From: Laburnicola sp. R22_1
Lineage: Eukaryota; Ascomycota; Dothideomycetes; Pleosporales; Didymosphaeriaceae
DNA: 64,000 nucleotides
NCBI GenBank assembly: GCA_014281115.1
Contig: JACONQ010000008.1
Location: 2,232,001-2,296,000 of the forward strand
Direction: 5' to 3'
The position numbers and the translations under genes were made by a program. This document shows positions 44,364-55,840 of this stretch, one piece after another; position 1 is the stretch's first letter, and the number at the start of each line of letters is the position of its first letter. The notes under the pieces were generated by a model, which worked only from the letters and a program-made list of their open reading frames with translations, made no database searches and was not told where the DNA came from.

Positions 44364-47272
44364 TAACCCCCCTTTTAAAGCCTAAAAATAGAAAAGAAAG
44401 TGTATAAGAATAAAGTGTTTTAGTAGATTTTTAATATAACTAGCACTATTTTAGGGCTAAAGAGGGCTAGAATTAGGGTAATAGACCTCCATAGTTCTAG
44501 CGGTAGCCTTAGTTTTTAGTTTAGATACTATTTAGTAAAGATATTAAGGAAGATAGTTAGGAGTAAATTAGTGCTAGGTTAGAAACTATATTTTAGCATT
44601 TAGCATTTTACTAATAAAGCGTATTTTTAGCTCTAATATTATATAAAAACATAGTTAGCTAAATTTTTTCTAGTTAGTTTATTACACGCTAGCGCAATTA
44701 TATTATATAAGGTTTCCTAGTACTATAAAAGAATATTTTAAAAATAATATTAACCTAACTATATAGTTTTTAATTAGGATAGAGTAGCTTATAAAGCTAT
44801 CTAACCCCTTTTATTAATACTTTAAAACGCTTTTCTGTGTATATAATAGTAGGAGAGATATTTGCTATTATTATAATATTTTTATTAGAAACTTCTTAGT
44901 CCCAAAAAAAAACTATAAAGCTATAGGGGCTACTAGTATAGTAGGGTATAAGTACTAAAAGCTATAGGTGCCTTATATATATAATAGCTAGAAAGTTGCT
45001 AAATTAGTAGTAAGCTAGTTAGAAAGAGAATAGCTAGAAGTAAGAGTACTAAAAGTAATAGGTGCCTACACGTAGTAGGCTAGCTAGAAAGCTACTTAAC
45101 TAGTAGTAAATTAGGCTACTTATTTTAGTAGCTTAAGGTGCCCCTAGGGGTAAAATAAGTTAGATAACTATTAAATTAGAGTAAGGGCTAATAGTTAGGG
45201 GGCAGCTCTTAAATATTAGTATTTTAGAAGATTTTATTAGGTAGTTTACTATTAAATTTATTACCTAAGTATTTTTCTTATAGGGAGTTAGACTTAGAGT
45301 TAATTAGGTTAGTAAATTTAGAATTATTATTAGAAAGGTTATTATAATAGGCAGGCTCTTTATCTTTTAATCTACTACTATAATAGGCGGTGTTGTTATC
45401 TTCTAGACTATTATTATAGTAAGTAATACTAAGTTTATAAAGATTATTCTTATTAAGCGCCTCTTTTCTAGTATAATTACTATAGTCTTTACTAAGTTAG
45501 GCGTCTTTTAGCTTATTTAGCTATTCTAATAATAGCTAGAGAAAAGTAGTAGGGAGTAGTTAGCTAAAGTAATTAGGCTTAGGCTTTGCTTTAAAGTCTC
45601 TATTATTAGAAAAAGTAGTTAGGGTTGCCTAATATATGTTAATTTTAAGACCCTTAGGGGATAAGAGTATAAAGTTATTAGATTTAAAGGCTAACTACTA
45701 GTAAGTTTAAGGTAGAAGTAAGGTTATAATAGAAATATTTAACTATAATCTATTAATAAGTTAAACTAGAAGGTAATTAGGCAATATTAATAGTTTAGTA
45801 ATTAGTTACCTAGCTAAATACTTAATAGGTAGTAAGTAAGAACTAGAGTAGTTATAGTAAAAAGAGTAGGTTTCTATAACTAGTGCTACCCTAGTTTAGA
45901 TATAAGCTTAACTAAAGTCTAAAGTAGTAAAAGATTAAGATAAAGTATATAAAGCTACTTAGTAAGGTAAAGTAGTAAAGATTAGGGCAGACTAAATAAA
46001 GCTACTTAGTAAGGTTAGTACTAGAGCAACTTAATATCTAGGTTTTCTAAGTATTAGAGTAGTTTATTAGGGGCGTCTATTATATAGGTAGTAAAGAATA
46101 ATAAGAAAAAATATCTAAAAAGTTAATAGTTAGGCTTAGTAGGGTATTTAAATTTAGTAGGTCTAGGTATCTTATAAGTGTAAGCTAGCACGCTTAGTAA
46201 ATAAGGTAGAGCGTCTTATAAAGAAAGTAAAAGTATTACTTATATAAAATCTTAACTCGTATTATTTATTTAGTGTTAATTACCTTTTTTAATATATTTC
46301 TTTTAATTTGAGCCTGCGTAGGTTGGGATAGAAAGGCCGCTCTAGTCTAGCACCTAAAAATATAGTCTACTAAGTCTCCGCTAACGCAATAATAGTTTAT
46401 AAGGATAGTTTATAAACTGTGTACTTGCCCCCTAATTATCTATAAGTACTCTAATACCTATTAATTTACTTAAAGCGTGCATAGTAAACTAAGCTCTATT
46501 ATTGCTATTATTAGCAATCGCGCCGTATTTATGCGCCGCTATATAGCACACTTATATAACACGCTTACTAGCTTACTATCTAATGCTATAATAACTATAA
46601 AGATTTAACACATCTACGCAACACTTTTCTCCCCTAGTAACTTATTAATAAACACCTTCTCTTGCCTCTTAACCTTGCCCTTTATTGTTGCTATTCTAAT
46701 CTATAGTAATATAAGAAACTATAGTAGCAACCCTACGCATCTATTATAACGCCTATAGTTACTAATCTATTACTAGTCTAACTAGTACACTAGAACTACC
46801 TTATATAGGCTAAGGTATACCTTCTTCTACTTTAACCTATTAATAATCTTTTAGATAGAGCGGTACTTTAGTGTAGACCTAGTATCTTTAGATAGACAGA
46901 TTAGAGTGCACTTTTAGGCAGCGTTAACCGCAATTTCGGTATTAGGGCTTAGGAGAATAGTAGGAAATAAAGTAATAGCGGTAGAAGTCTCTTTAAGATT
47001 AACTTTAATATAAAGATAGAGTATTAGTATATCTATAGTATATAGGCTTCTATCTAGCATATATCTTATAATAGTATAAACCTACTAATATAATAGCTAT
47101 TACTTTTGGCAATCTTTAGAAATAATAGTAAAGGGAGATAGTTGCAGTATTATACTAGTTATAGCGCCAGTGCTATCTTATATTTTTCTTACTCTAAACT
47201 ATAGTATAGTAATATGGCCTTATATATAGTTTTGTATATAGATTTTTTTTTTAGTTAGAGTAGGCGCGCTAA
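44364..47272. other. Unclassified RIP-degraded repeat sequence
   Basis: No family could be named, apart from a short A-tract repeat at 44,781-44,912. Local duplication is visible at 45,900-46,010, where AAAGCTACTTAGTAAGGT recurs. The slightly less damaged stretch 46,310-46,960 (ATCGCGCCGTATTTATGCG and similar) may be a coding relic. Confidence 0.4.
44781..44912 (+). repeat. SINE-like retroposon copy A
   Basis: It is homologous to 47273-47407 and 58191-58333 over TTAATAC/TTAACACC, CTGTGTATATAATAGTAGG, TTGCTATTATTATAATATTT and TTATTAGAAAC, and ends in a run of A. Its 5' part is the most diverged of the three copies. See copy C for the evidence of retroposition. Confidence 0.6.
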
Positions 47273-47407
47273 GCCTGCCAAGCTCGCTTATAACGCGCTA
47301 ACTCTTTTTATTAACACCTTAAAATACCTTTCTATGTATATAATAGTAGAAGGGATATTTGCTATTATTATAATATTTTTATTAGAAACCCCTTAGTTAT
47401 AAAAAAA
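47273..47407 (+). repeat. SINE-like retroposon copy B
   Basis: It begins GCCTGCCAAGCTCGCTTATA, resembling a tRNA box A/D-arm region, followed by ACGCGCTAACTC. The same body as copies A and C follows, ending with CCCCTTAGTTATAAAAAAA. A target duplication was not recognised. Confidence 0.65.
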
Positions 47408-47547
47408 TAAACTATATAAAATCTTTATAAATAGCACTATAGCGCCTTTAGAGCTTAATTCTAATTTTTCTTACTTAGTGTCTTTAGCCCTTATAGTATA
47501 ATACTAGTTAGGTATTATAGACAAATTAGTTTTTAGAAGTAATATAG

Positions 47548-47887
47548 TTATTATTTATTATTATTTATTATTATTTATTATTATTTATTATTATTTATTA
47601 TTATTTATTATTATTTATTATTATTTATTATTATTTATTATTATTTATTATTATTTATTATTATTTATTATTATTTATTATTATTTATTATTATTTATTA
47701 TTATTTATTATTATTTATTATTATTTATTATTATTTATTATTATTTATTATTATTTATTATTATTTATTATTATTTATTATTATTTATTATTATTTATTA
47801 TTATTTATTATTATTTATTATTATTTATTATTATTTATTATTATTTATTATTATTTATTATTATTTATTATTATTTATTATTATTTA
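47548..47887. repeat. Decamer tandem array (TTATTTATTA)x34
   Basis: 340 bp of uninterrupted, essentially perfect 10-bp units with no G or C. It ends abruptly at GGGATGTTTAGGG. The perfect repetition contrasts with the heavily mutated neighbours; since the unit contains no C or G, RIP cannot act on it. Confidence 0.95.
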
Positions 47888-48193
47888 GGGATGTTTAGGG
47901 CGGCCTTTTAATAGACTAAGAGGATTTCTTTTAGTAGATCTAGGTACAACCTATTAAACTAGAGTATAAAGTCTTATAGAAGTAACTAATTTAACTTTCT
48001 ACTACTTATACTATAACTAGCAGCTAGTAGACTTAGAATTCTAGCCTTTCTAAATAGGCCTTAGTAGTATCTTAATCCTACTAGTGTAAAGTAATACTAC
48101 TACTTCTATAACTTAAAGCAATTTCTCTTAATAGACTATAGTAGCGCAACTTATTAAACTAGTCTCTTATAAGAGTAACTAACTAGAAGCAGC

Positions 48194-48586
48194 CTCTTTT
48201 AATAGAACTTAGTATAGTATAATAGCTACCTAGCACTAAAGTAACTAATAAACTAATACACTCTTACTAACTTATAGTAGGTAGAAAAGTATAAAAGTAG
48301 CCTCTCTTAATAGACCTTAGTATAGTATAATAACTACCTAGTATAACTAGTAACTAACAAACTAATACACCCTTACCTAGTTATAGTAGGTAGAGAAGTT
48401 ATAATAGTAGTCTTATAGACCTTAGCGTAATATAATAACTATTTAGAATAACTAGTAACAAATAAACTAATACATCCTTACCTACTTATAGTAGGTAGAA
48501 GAGTTATAATAGTAGTCTTATAGATATTAGTATAGTATAATAACTATCTAGCATAACTAGTAACTAATAAACTAATACACTCTTAC
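48194..48586. repeat. ~105-109 bp minisatellite, left part
   Basis: Successive units share CTTATAGTAGGTAGA, TTAGTATAGTATAATAACTA, TAACTAGTAACTAATAAACT and AATACACTCTTAC. The landmark CTTATAGTAG recurs at about 48,271, 48,380 and 48,485. The array continues after the chromovirus at 55,745, so the element interrupts it. Confidence 0.85.
48582..48586. repeat. Target-site duplication of the chromovirus, left
   Basis: CTTAC here equals CTTAC at 55745-55749. Joining the flanks restores CTTACCTACTTATAG, as found in other minisatellite units. Confidence 0.85.
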
Positions 48587-49061
48587 TATTAATAAAAAAA
48601 TAACTCTATAGCAGCCAGATAGTAACGCTAACAAACAGGCGGCTACTTAGCATAGAGTTAACAGCAGGGCAGAGGTAATTTAGTCACGTGACTAGCATCC
48701 CGCCAAGCCAGCCTAATTAGGTATAGGGGCTAGAAGACAACCATCCCGCCAAGAGGCAATATCTCATTAGATTAAGGGGAGGACGGCAATAGAATAAGAT
48801 AGATAAGGGAAGATTAGAACTATATTAATCTGGGGGATCTTCTTATTTTAAATCTTTATAGTTAATTCTCTTATAGTACTATCTCCTATATAGATTAGTG
48901 CTAGTTATTCTATCTTATTAAGAATAGAATTAGAAGAGCCTTATATAAGACCGTTAACATCTTACTTAATTCCTCCTAAAGCCTACTAGCACAGACACCC
49001 TAGAGTTTACCTCACTTCCTCTAATCCAGATTAGGATAAGATATATAACCCCATATTAACA
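48587..49061 (+). repeat. 5' LTR of the chromovirus
   Basis: It starts TATTAATAAAAAAATAACTC (originally TG...) and ends ATATTAACA. It is collinear with 55270-55744. It is more damaged than the 3' LTR, for example CTCTATAGCAGCC against CTCTGCAGTAGCC. Confidence 0.88.
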
Positions 49062-49309
49062 CTTTGACTACCTAATAGATTTTAAGAAAATAGTTAATAC
49101 ACTATAACAACGCTAGCAAGTACTTAAGCAACTGCTAGTAGTGGCTTAGTAGTAATATCCACTAGCAGTAACGCTAGCAAACTAACTACAAATATAACTA
49201 GCGTAATAGCGGCATAGGCTAACTAGATTTAATAGTTAGAAGCACAGGTGTTAGAGCTTCTGACGGCTGTTATAGTACAACAGGCAGTAGGATTAGAGAA
49301 GACTGTTTG

Positions 49310-50110
49310 ACTGTCTGTGGAAAAGTACAGTGGAGGAAAAGGACTAGAAAAGTTTCTTACTAATATAGAGTTGTACTATTGGTACAATTAGGCTTTATTT
49401 TCTATAGAATAGGACAAGGTTCTTACAGCCAGCCTACACCTAAGGAAGAGGGCAGCTGAATGGCTTTAACTATTAGTAGATAACTTTATTACCAAAGACA
49501 AAATTAATAAGATGTGGGATAAAACTAAGCTTATATTTAAGATATAGCAGGACTTTAAGGAATAGATACGAGTTATGTTTAGAGAAGTTAATAAGAAATA
49601 ATAAGCTAAATAATAGATTTAACAACTATAATAAATAACATTAGTTAGTAAGTATGCCTTAGAATTTAGACAACTATAGTCTAAGATTAAGTGGGATAAC
49701 ACAGCGTTAAAAGCAGCCTTCTATTATAGACTAAAGGACAGCGTTAAGGACGCATTATTACTCCATAATAAACTAGACAACCTAAGCGAGTTAATCGAGA
49801 TTGCGGTACGCATTAATAACTATCTCTATAAGAAAACGTAGGAAAAGAAGTATAGCAAAGCCAAGACAATTACTAAGCCAAAGGAGGAACCTAGGACAAG
49901 GCGATACTACAACAAGGACGAAGATGTTATTATGGCCAGCAGAGTCTAGAAGAAGGAAGAATCTTTATGGAAGAAGAAACTAACTAAAGGACTAAGGAAA
50001 GACGATAGCCTATTAAAAGAAAAAAAATAGAGGCGCTATAACAATCGCGCATGTCTAGCATATAGTAAGCAAGGCTATTTTAAGCAGAACTACTTAGAGG
50101 AGTAAAGGGT
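49310..50110 (+). pseudogene. Gag of the chromovirus (relic)
   Basis: The plus-strand translation, interrupted by stops, shows a retrotransposon gag core (GLEKFLTNIELYYWYN, LHLRKRAAEWL, ALKAAFYYRLKDSVKDALL). It is followed by a Lys-rich stretch and a zinc-knuckle remnant at about 50,034-50,095, where the spacing C-x2-[Y]-x4-[Y]-x4-[Y] keeps one Cys and converts others to Tyr (TGC/TGT to TAC/TAT), as expected of RIP. Confidence 0.75.
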
Positions 50111-51099
50111 TGGCAAAGCTAGAGCTGTTAAAGTAGGAATAATTAGGTCCTATAGAGAAATAATCTTGCCAGGCATAAATAAGGAGCACACAGCTCTTAA
50201 CTAGATAGAGTATAAGATGGCAGACAACAATAAGTATTATAAAAATCACAAAGAAGACTAAGAGGTAGTAGGTCGGTAACCTGGCCATTTAGACTACTTT
50301 CTAATTATAATAGAAGAATGCAAAGTGCGATTGGCCTATAGAAAGAACAAGAATCCTTGCTATATTTACTATTAATAGGATTAGAAGGATTAGCACAAGC
50401 TACTAGGATGGTACTAATACTATAACAACACCTGCGAAATCTATAGGACGCATAAGCATGCGATAGGATAGTGGCTAGTAGAACTAAAAGAGGAAGATAC
50501 GGACAAAACACTCTATAAATAAGAGGATTGTAGAGTTAGATATAAAGAAGAATATAACAATTTACTATAATAAATAAACTGCAATAAAAAACAATGCTTA
50601 AAGCATACCTATAAGTAGGAAGAAGTGTTAACTAGCAGGCATTAACTAGGATATAAGCACCTAAAGCCTTGGAAGTGTTAGGTATAGAATTGCTAAAAGT
50701 ACCAAAATAATAACACAGATAAGGAAGAAGACTAGCGCATAGAAGACGCACAGAACTATTACAAACAATAGTATTAAGACATAAATATAGACCCTTATTT
50801 AGGTGAACCTTAGACAAAGTGCGATAAAGACAACTGTTAATATTATTAGAAAATAAAAAAATTAGCAGAATGCTTTCCACCTAATAAAGTCCTTAATAAG
50901 GTACTATAGCGGCGATAATATATAACTATATTATGGATAGGATGTTATAAAGACTAGTGTCAAATACACCTTAATACTAAATAGGGCGCAGAATGGTTCC
51001 TAAAGGGCCTAAAACTAATAAAAAACTAGGAAGCTCTTAGCGATAGGATCACACTAGTGAGAGCAAAAGGACAACCCTTTATAAGATATATTACAACAC

Positions 51100-54000
51100 G
51101 CAGACACGTCTAAAGGTAAATATACTAGTATAAGGATATAAGATTCGCGTGCTTATAGATAGTAGCGCTAAGTAGACCTTTGTATTACTATAAGTAATAG
51201 AAAAATATAATATACCCTATTAGAATAAGCTAGAACTAGTGAAGTTTGTGCTTACAGATAACACACCACTAGAATATAGAAATAGCGTAATACGCCTTAA
51301 GACCTAGAAGGTATTACTAGAACTTGCTAGATTAGAGGACCGACAATAAATTAATATTATGAATCTTAGAGAAGAAGACATATTAATTAGATATAATTAG
51401 CTTAGGAAGCATAATTTCGCTATTAACTAGCAAAATAGAACGTTACAAAGCTAATAGTCTACGAATAAGGCCGCGTCGCGACAAAGGTTAGAATAAAGAA
51501 AATCTGCGAGACAGGTCACTTTAGACTATGTTTTATAGTTAAGCCTAACAATCTATAGTACACCCTAGCTAGGTAGAGTTAGCAAGATATTAATAACAAA
51601 AATTATGCGCATATATAGGAAAGACCCTTAGAAAGTAGAAGTTATATAGGTATAATAAGTTGCAACTGCAAAGGACGAACTCTAACCTAATATACCTTAG
51701 AAATACGAGAAATACCGCGAGCTTTTTAAGGAGCACAAAAGCGATAATCTACTAGAGTACTAGGAGTGGGATTATAAGATTTACCTAGAGAAAGGAGCGA
51801 AGCTTAAGTCTAGACATATGTACTAGCTATTAGATAGCTAGCAAAAAGAGCTAAAGGCATATATTAATAAGAATCTTGCAAGAGGATTTATACAACAGAG
51901 TAGAAGCTTAATAGCCTTACTAATTCTATTTATACTAAAGAAGAATGGCAAGCTAAGACTTTATGTAAATTACAGACAGCTAAACAACGCTATAAGGAAG
52001 AATAAATACCTCTTACCTCTTATTTAAGAATTTATAGATTAACTCTAGGGAGTTAAGTAGATTATAAAATTTAATATCTGTGAGGGATATTATTAAATAT
52101 AGATTATAAAAGAATTTAAGTGACTTACTATCTTTAAAACGCGATATGGCCTGTTTAAATATATAGTTATGCCTTTTAGATTAATAAACGCGCCAGCGAT
52201 ATTTTAGGCAGTTATTAATAAGGCACTATATAAATACTTAGACGTATTCTACACAGCGTGCTTAGACGATATACTAGTGTACTCTAAGAAATTACTTAAG
52301 AAGCACGTAGAATATATAAAGAAGGTACTTAATAAGCTAAAGAAGTATAGGTTACTCTTATAGCTAGAAAAATATAAATTCTATGTTACACAAATCGGAT
52401 ATTATAGATTTATTATTAGACGAGATAGTATTACTATAGACTCTTAGAAAGTCGCGGCTGTACAGAACTAGCCAGTTCCTAAGATAACTAAGAACGTGCA
52501 ATCCTTCCTAGGATTTATAAACTTCTACTAAAAGTTTATAATAAGATACTTAAAAACCACAGCGCCACTGATAGAAGTAACTAAGAAGGAGAAAGGATTC
52601 TCCTAAGACTAGGAATAATAGGCAGCTTTTAAGAAGCTAAAGGGACTATTTATTATGGCACCACTACTACAGATATAGAATCTAACACAACTAATACAAG
52701 TAGAAATAAACGTATTAGATTATGTCTTAGAAGCTATGCTTACATAGTAGGGCGAAGATGAGAGGTGGAGACTAATATTCTACCATTTTAGAAAATTCTT
52801 AGGAGTAGAACTTAACTATAACGTTTATAATAAAGAACTATTAGCGATAATAGACTTTTTTAAATAATGAAAACTATAGCGTATAGGAGCTTAACACTAG
52901 ATTAAGGTATTCTTAAATTACTAGAATCTTACAAGTTTTATATTAACTAAGAAACTTAATAGACAATAGGTTAGATAGGCAGAAATAATGGCAAACTATA
53001 ATTTTAAGATCTACCATCGCCCAGGATTGCTAAATGGGGTAGCAGACGCCCTTAGTTAAAGATTAGACCTTAGGAAGACAGGCCGACCCAAGACGCACGA
53101 CACAATCTTATAAATAAGAACAGACAGCACTCTCTAATATAACTAATTATAACTAGTAAAGGTGGTAATATTACAATATAAAGAACTACAAGTTAAGGAT
53201 TTTTAGGACTACTCTTAACTAAGCTAGGAATAATAAGAGCAGTATAACTTAAATAAATAAATTTAAGCGACTATAAAAGATTATGACAATTAAGGCAGAA
53301 TTAAGGTGCTAGATTATATGGCCAAGACCTTAATTAGGTCACAATACGAGTTAAAAGGCTGGGGATACTTAGGGATAGACAAAATAACTTAACAGATTTA
53401 ACTAGAATATAATATTCTATACGCACGCAATAAGGTAAAGAAGATCTTAGGCAACTACTTGGCATGTGCAAAAAACAAGCCTAGGAGACATAAGCCCTAT
53501 AGGTTATTATAACCCTTAACACTACCTATAAGACTATAGGCTAGTGTAATAATAGACTTTATAGTAAAGCTCCTAATATTAGTAGAACCTGGGTCCAAAA
53601 GACTATGCGACTTAGTATTAGTAATTATTAATTAATTAACTAAATAAGCATACTTTATGCCCACAAATAAGTCCATAATAGTAGAAGACATAGCTTATAA
53701 GATTATAAGGACTCTCGTCGCTAATTATAGACTACTAGAGAAATTTATTATAAATCGCAATAAGCTATTTATATTTAAATACTAGGAAACGTTATTAGCA
53801 ATGCTAGGGGTTATTTACAAGCTTACAACAACGGCTTATACACAAATAGGTAGTTAAATAGAACGAATTAACTAGATACTAGAATAGTACCTATAGATAT
53901 ATATTAACAAGTTGCAAGATAACTAGGTTAAATTATTACTAACAGCATAATTAACGTACAATAGTATAAGATCTAGTATAATAGAACACTCACCACGTTA

Positions 54001-54600
54001 TACAAATTACGAATATGAGCTAGTTGCTTATAGAGATTTAAAAGACGTTAAGAGCCTTTTAGTATTAGCTAACAAAAAGGCTCAGCTTATATAGAAGCTA
54101 CATAACGAATTAAGCAAGCGAATAGCTTAAAGGAACCTTACTACAGCCAAATAAGCAAATAAATATAGGCTTAAGGGACTAATCCTTAAAAGGGAAGACA
54201 AAGTTCTTCTATTATAAAGAAATCTAAAGACTAAGCAACTATTTAAAAAACTAGACTATCTTTAAGTAGGACTGTTTAAAATTCTAGAGAAATAAGAACT
54301 AGTAAACTATAAGCTAAAGTTACTAAAGAAAACCTATATACACCCCACCTTTCACAAATTACTTTTTAAACTAGCACTACTAGACGCTAAAATTAAAATA
54401 CAACTTAAGCTTAAAGACAAAGAGTACAAGGTTAAAGAGGTTAGGGACCTATAGAAGTTCGAATATTAGTAGAAGTACTTAGTTAAGTGGTAAGGATGGC
54501 CAGAAAGCTAGAATATATAGAAACCTATACAAAACCTTACAAACTATAGGAGGTTAGTGCAGCAGTACTATTAATAGAATTTAGAAAAAGAATATTTATA
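51100..54600 (+). pseudogene. Pol of the chromovirus: protease, RT, RNase H, integrase, chromodomain (relic)
   Basis: A protease active-site remnant (VLIDSSA) lies at about 51,148. The RT includes KKNGKLRLYVNYRQLN (about 51,940), a palm motif reading CLDDILVYS (about 52,256) and the connection SFLGFINFY (about 52,505). RNase H and its end are marked by NYNVYNKELLAII (about 52,815) and IYHRPGLLNGVADALS (about 53,010). The integrase HHCC part is near 53,410-53,480 (NYLACAKNKP) and the catalytic core begins DFIVKL (about 53,557). A chromodomain with KYLVKW and GWPES sits at about 54,470-54,560. Dozens of TAA/TAG codons interrupt the frame. This is a degraded relic with no coding capacity. Confidence 0.85.
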
Positions 54601-55118
54601 TTAGGGAAAGAAGCAAAAAAGGAGTTGTTTAGGAAATTAGCCTATAACTAGCCTAGGTTAGTTAATAGAGGTTTAAGTTGCAGTGGTTTAAGGAGAATAG
54701 TAGCACCTATACTATTAGAAATCTCCTCTTACTTAAGGTGCTTAACAACTAAGGCAACGCGAAGATTATAAGAAGCGAGCGCTTGCTTACGCTCTTTGGC
54801 CTTAAAGAGTTTATAATAGAGATAAGCTGTTTCTATAGTAGTAAGAGCCTAACGCTCCTTAGCGACTAATAGCTTAGCCTTTTTTTAGCGACGCTCTAAT
54901 TGCACGCAATTCTACTCCTTTTTAGAAATCTATAGACTACACTCTGCGTAAATAGCAATACACCTAGTGCATTAACTAGAGGCAGTATTTATAAAACAAC
55001 GTAGTTTCTCTCTTTAACACTGCGCACAACTAGACGCTATTTTAAGATCTTAACTAAACATACGTTCCACGCAAGCGCGCTACTTAGCAGTTAATAACAG
55101 TTTGCGAACCTTAGACAT
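54600..55118 (-). pseudogene. Antisense Zn(II)2Cys6-type reading frame inside the chromovirus (RIP-damaged)
   Basis: On the minus strand from ATG 55118 (MSKVRKLLLTAK) a frame runs to at least about 54,733, and probably to about 54,600. It is interrupted only by TAA and TAG, the products expected from CAA/CAG or TGG codons under RIP. Six cysteines have the exact spacing C-x2-C-x6-C-x8-C-x2-C-x6-C (codons at 55028, 55019, 54998, 54971, 54962 and 54941). Basic residues REKLR lie between the second and third, as in fungal binuclear zinc-cluster DNA-binding domains. A long Lys/Arg/Glu/Ala helix follows (KKAKLLVAKER, LFKAKERKQALAS), like the coiled coil that usually follows such a domain. The frame lies between the chromodomain and the 3' LTR, opposite to pol. 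Function and expression are unknown. Confidence 0.65.
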
Positions 55119-55269
55119 GGTTAGAAAGATAAGAGGAATTAAGAGAAGCATACAACACAATAGACAAAGCAAGATATACGTACCTTTATATACGCGTAGC
55201 ACTCTACAAAGTGGCACAGCACTATAAAGTATAAGGATACTGGGATAATAACTATAAAGGGGGGGCGAA

Positions 55270-55744
55270 TATTAATAGAAGAATAACTCTGCAGTAGCCA
55301 GATAGTAACGCTAACAAACAGGTGGCCACTTAGTATAGAGTTAGTAGCGGAGCAGAGGTAATTTAGTTATGTGACTGGCATCCCGCCAAGCCAGTCCAAT
55401 TGGGTATAAGGGCTAGAAGACAACCATCCCGCCAAGAGGCAACATTCCGTCAGATTAAGGGGAGGACGACAATAGGATAGGATAGACAAGGGAAGATTAG
55501 AACTATATAGATCTAGGAGATCTTTTTATTTTAAATCTTTGTAGTTAATTCTCTTACAGTACTATCTTCTATATAGATTAGTGCTAGTTATTCTATCTTG
55601 TTAAGAATAGAATTAGAAGAGCCTTACACGAGACTGTTAACATCTCACTCGATTTCTCCTAAAGCCTACTAGCACGGACACCCTAGAGTTTATCTTACTT
55701 TCCCTAACCCGAATTAGGACAAGATACGTGACTCCGTGTTAACA
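55270..55744 (+). repeat. 3' LTR of the chromovirus
   Basis: It starts TATTAATAGAAGAATAACTC and ends CGTGTTAACA. It is 475 bp and collinear with the 5' LTR, but retains more CpA/CpG-containing words (CTCTGCAG, ACACGAGACTG, CTCCGTGTTAACA). Confidence 0.88.
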
Positions 55745-55840
55745 CTTACCTACTTATAGTAGACAAAGAAGTTATAATAGTAGTCTTACAGACTTTAGTA
55801 TAGTGTAATAACTGTCTAGTATAACTAGTAACTAATAAGA
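55745..55840. repeat. Minisatellite, right part, including right target duplication
   Basis: It begins with CTTAC (55745-55749) and continues the ~107-bp unit (CTACTTATAGTAGACAAAGA, AGACTTTAGTATAGTGTAAT, TAACTAGTAACTAATA). This is the other half of the array that the chromovirus split. Confidence 0.8.

Larger units (their letters stand above)
48587..55744 (+). mobile_element. Complete Ty3/Gypsy chromovirus-type LTR retrotransposon, RIP-inactivated, 7,158 bp
   Basis: LTRs of 475 bp each, a 5-bp CTTAC target duplication and a purine tract (AAAGGGGGGG, 55,256-55,265) just before the 3' LTR define the element. Readable in order on the plus strand, through many stops, are gag with a CCHC knuckle, protease, reverse transcriptase, RNase H, integrase with an HHCC region, and a C-terminal chromodomain. 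Fungal chromoviruses of this kind usually target heterochromatin through the chromodomain. Between the chromodomain and the 3' LTR is about 680 bp carrying an antisense frame (separate entry). No tRNA-complementary primer site was obvious after the 5' LTR. Confidence 0.9.

Noticed and set aside
47548..48586. CRISPR-like appearance of regular repeats
   Set aside because: The decamer array has no spacers and the ~107-bp units are a simple tandem minisatellite in a eukaryote.
49801..50880. Short open frames (60-82 codons) in the AT-rich block
   Set aside because: They are fragments of the RIP-damaged gag region or its antisense, bounded by RIP-type stops; no intact gene is present.
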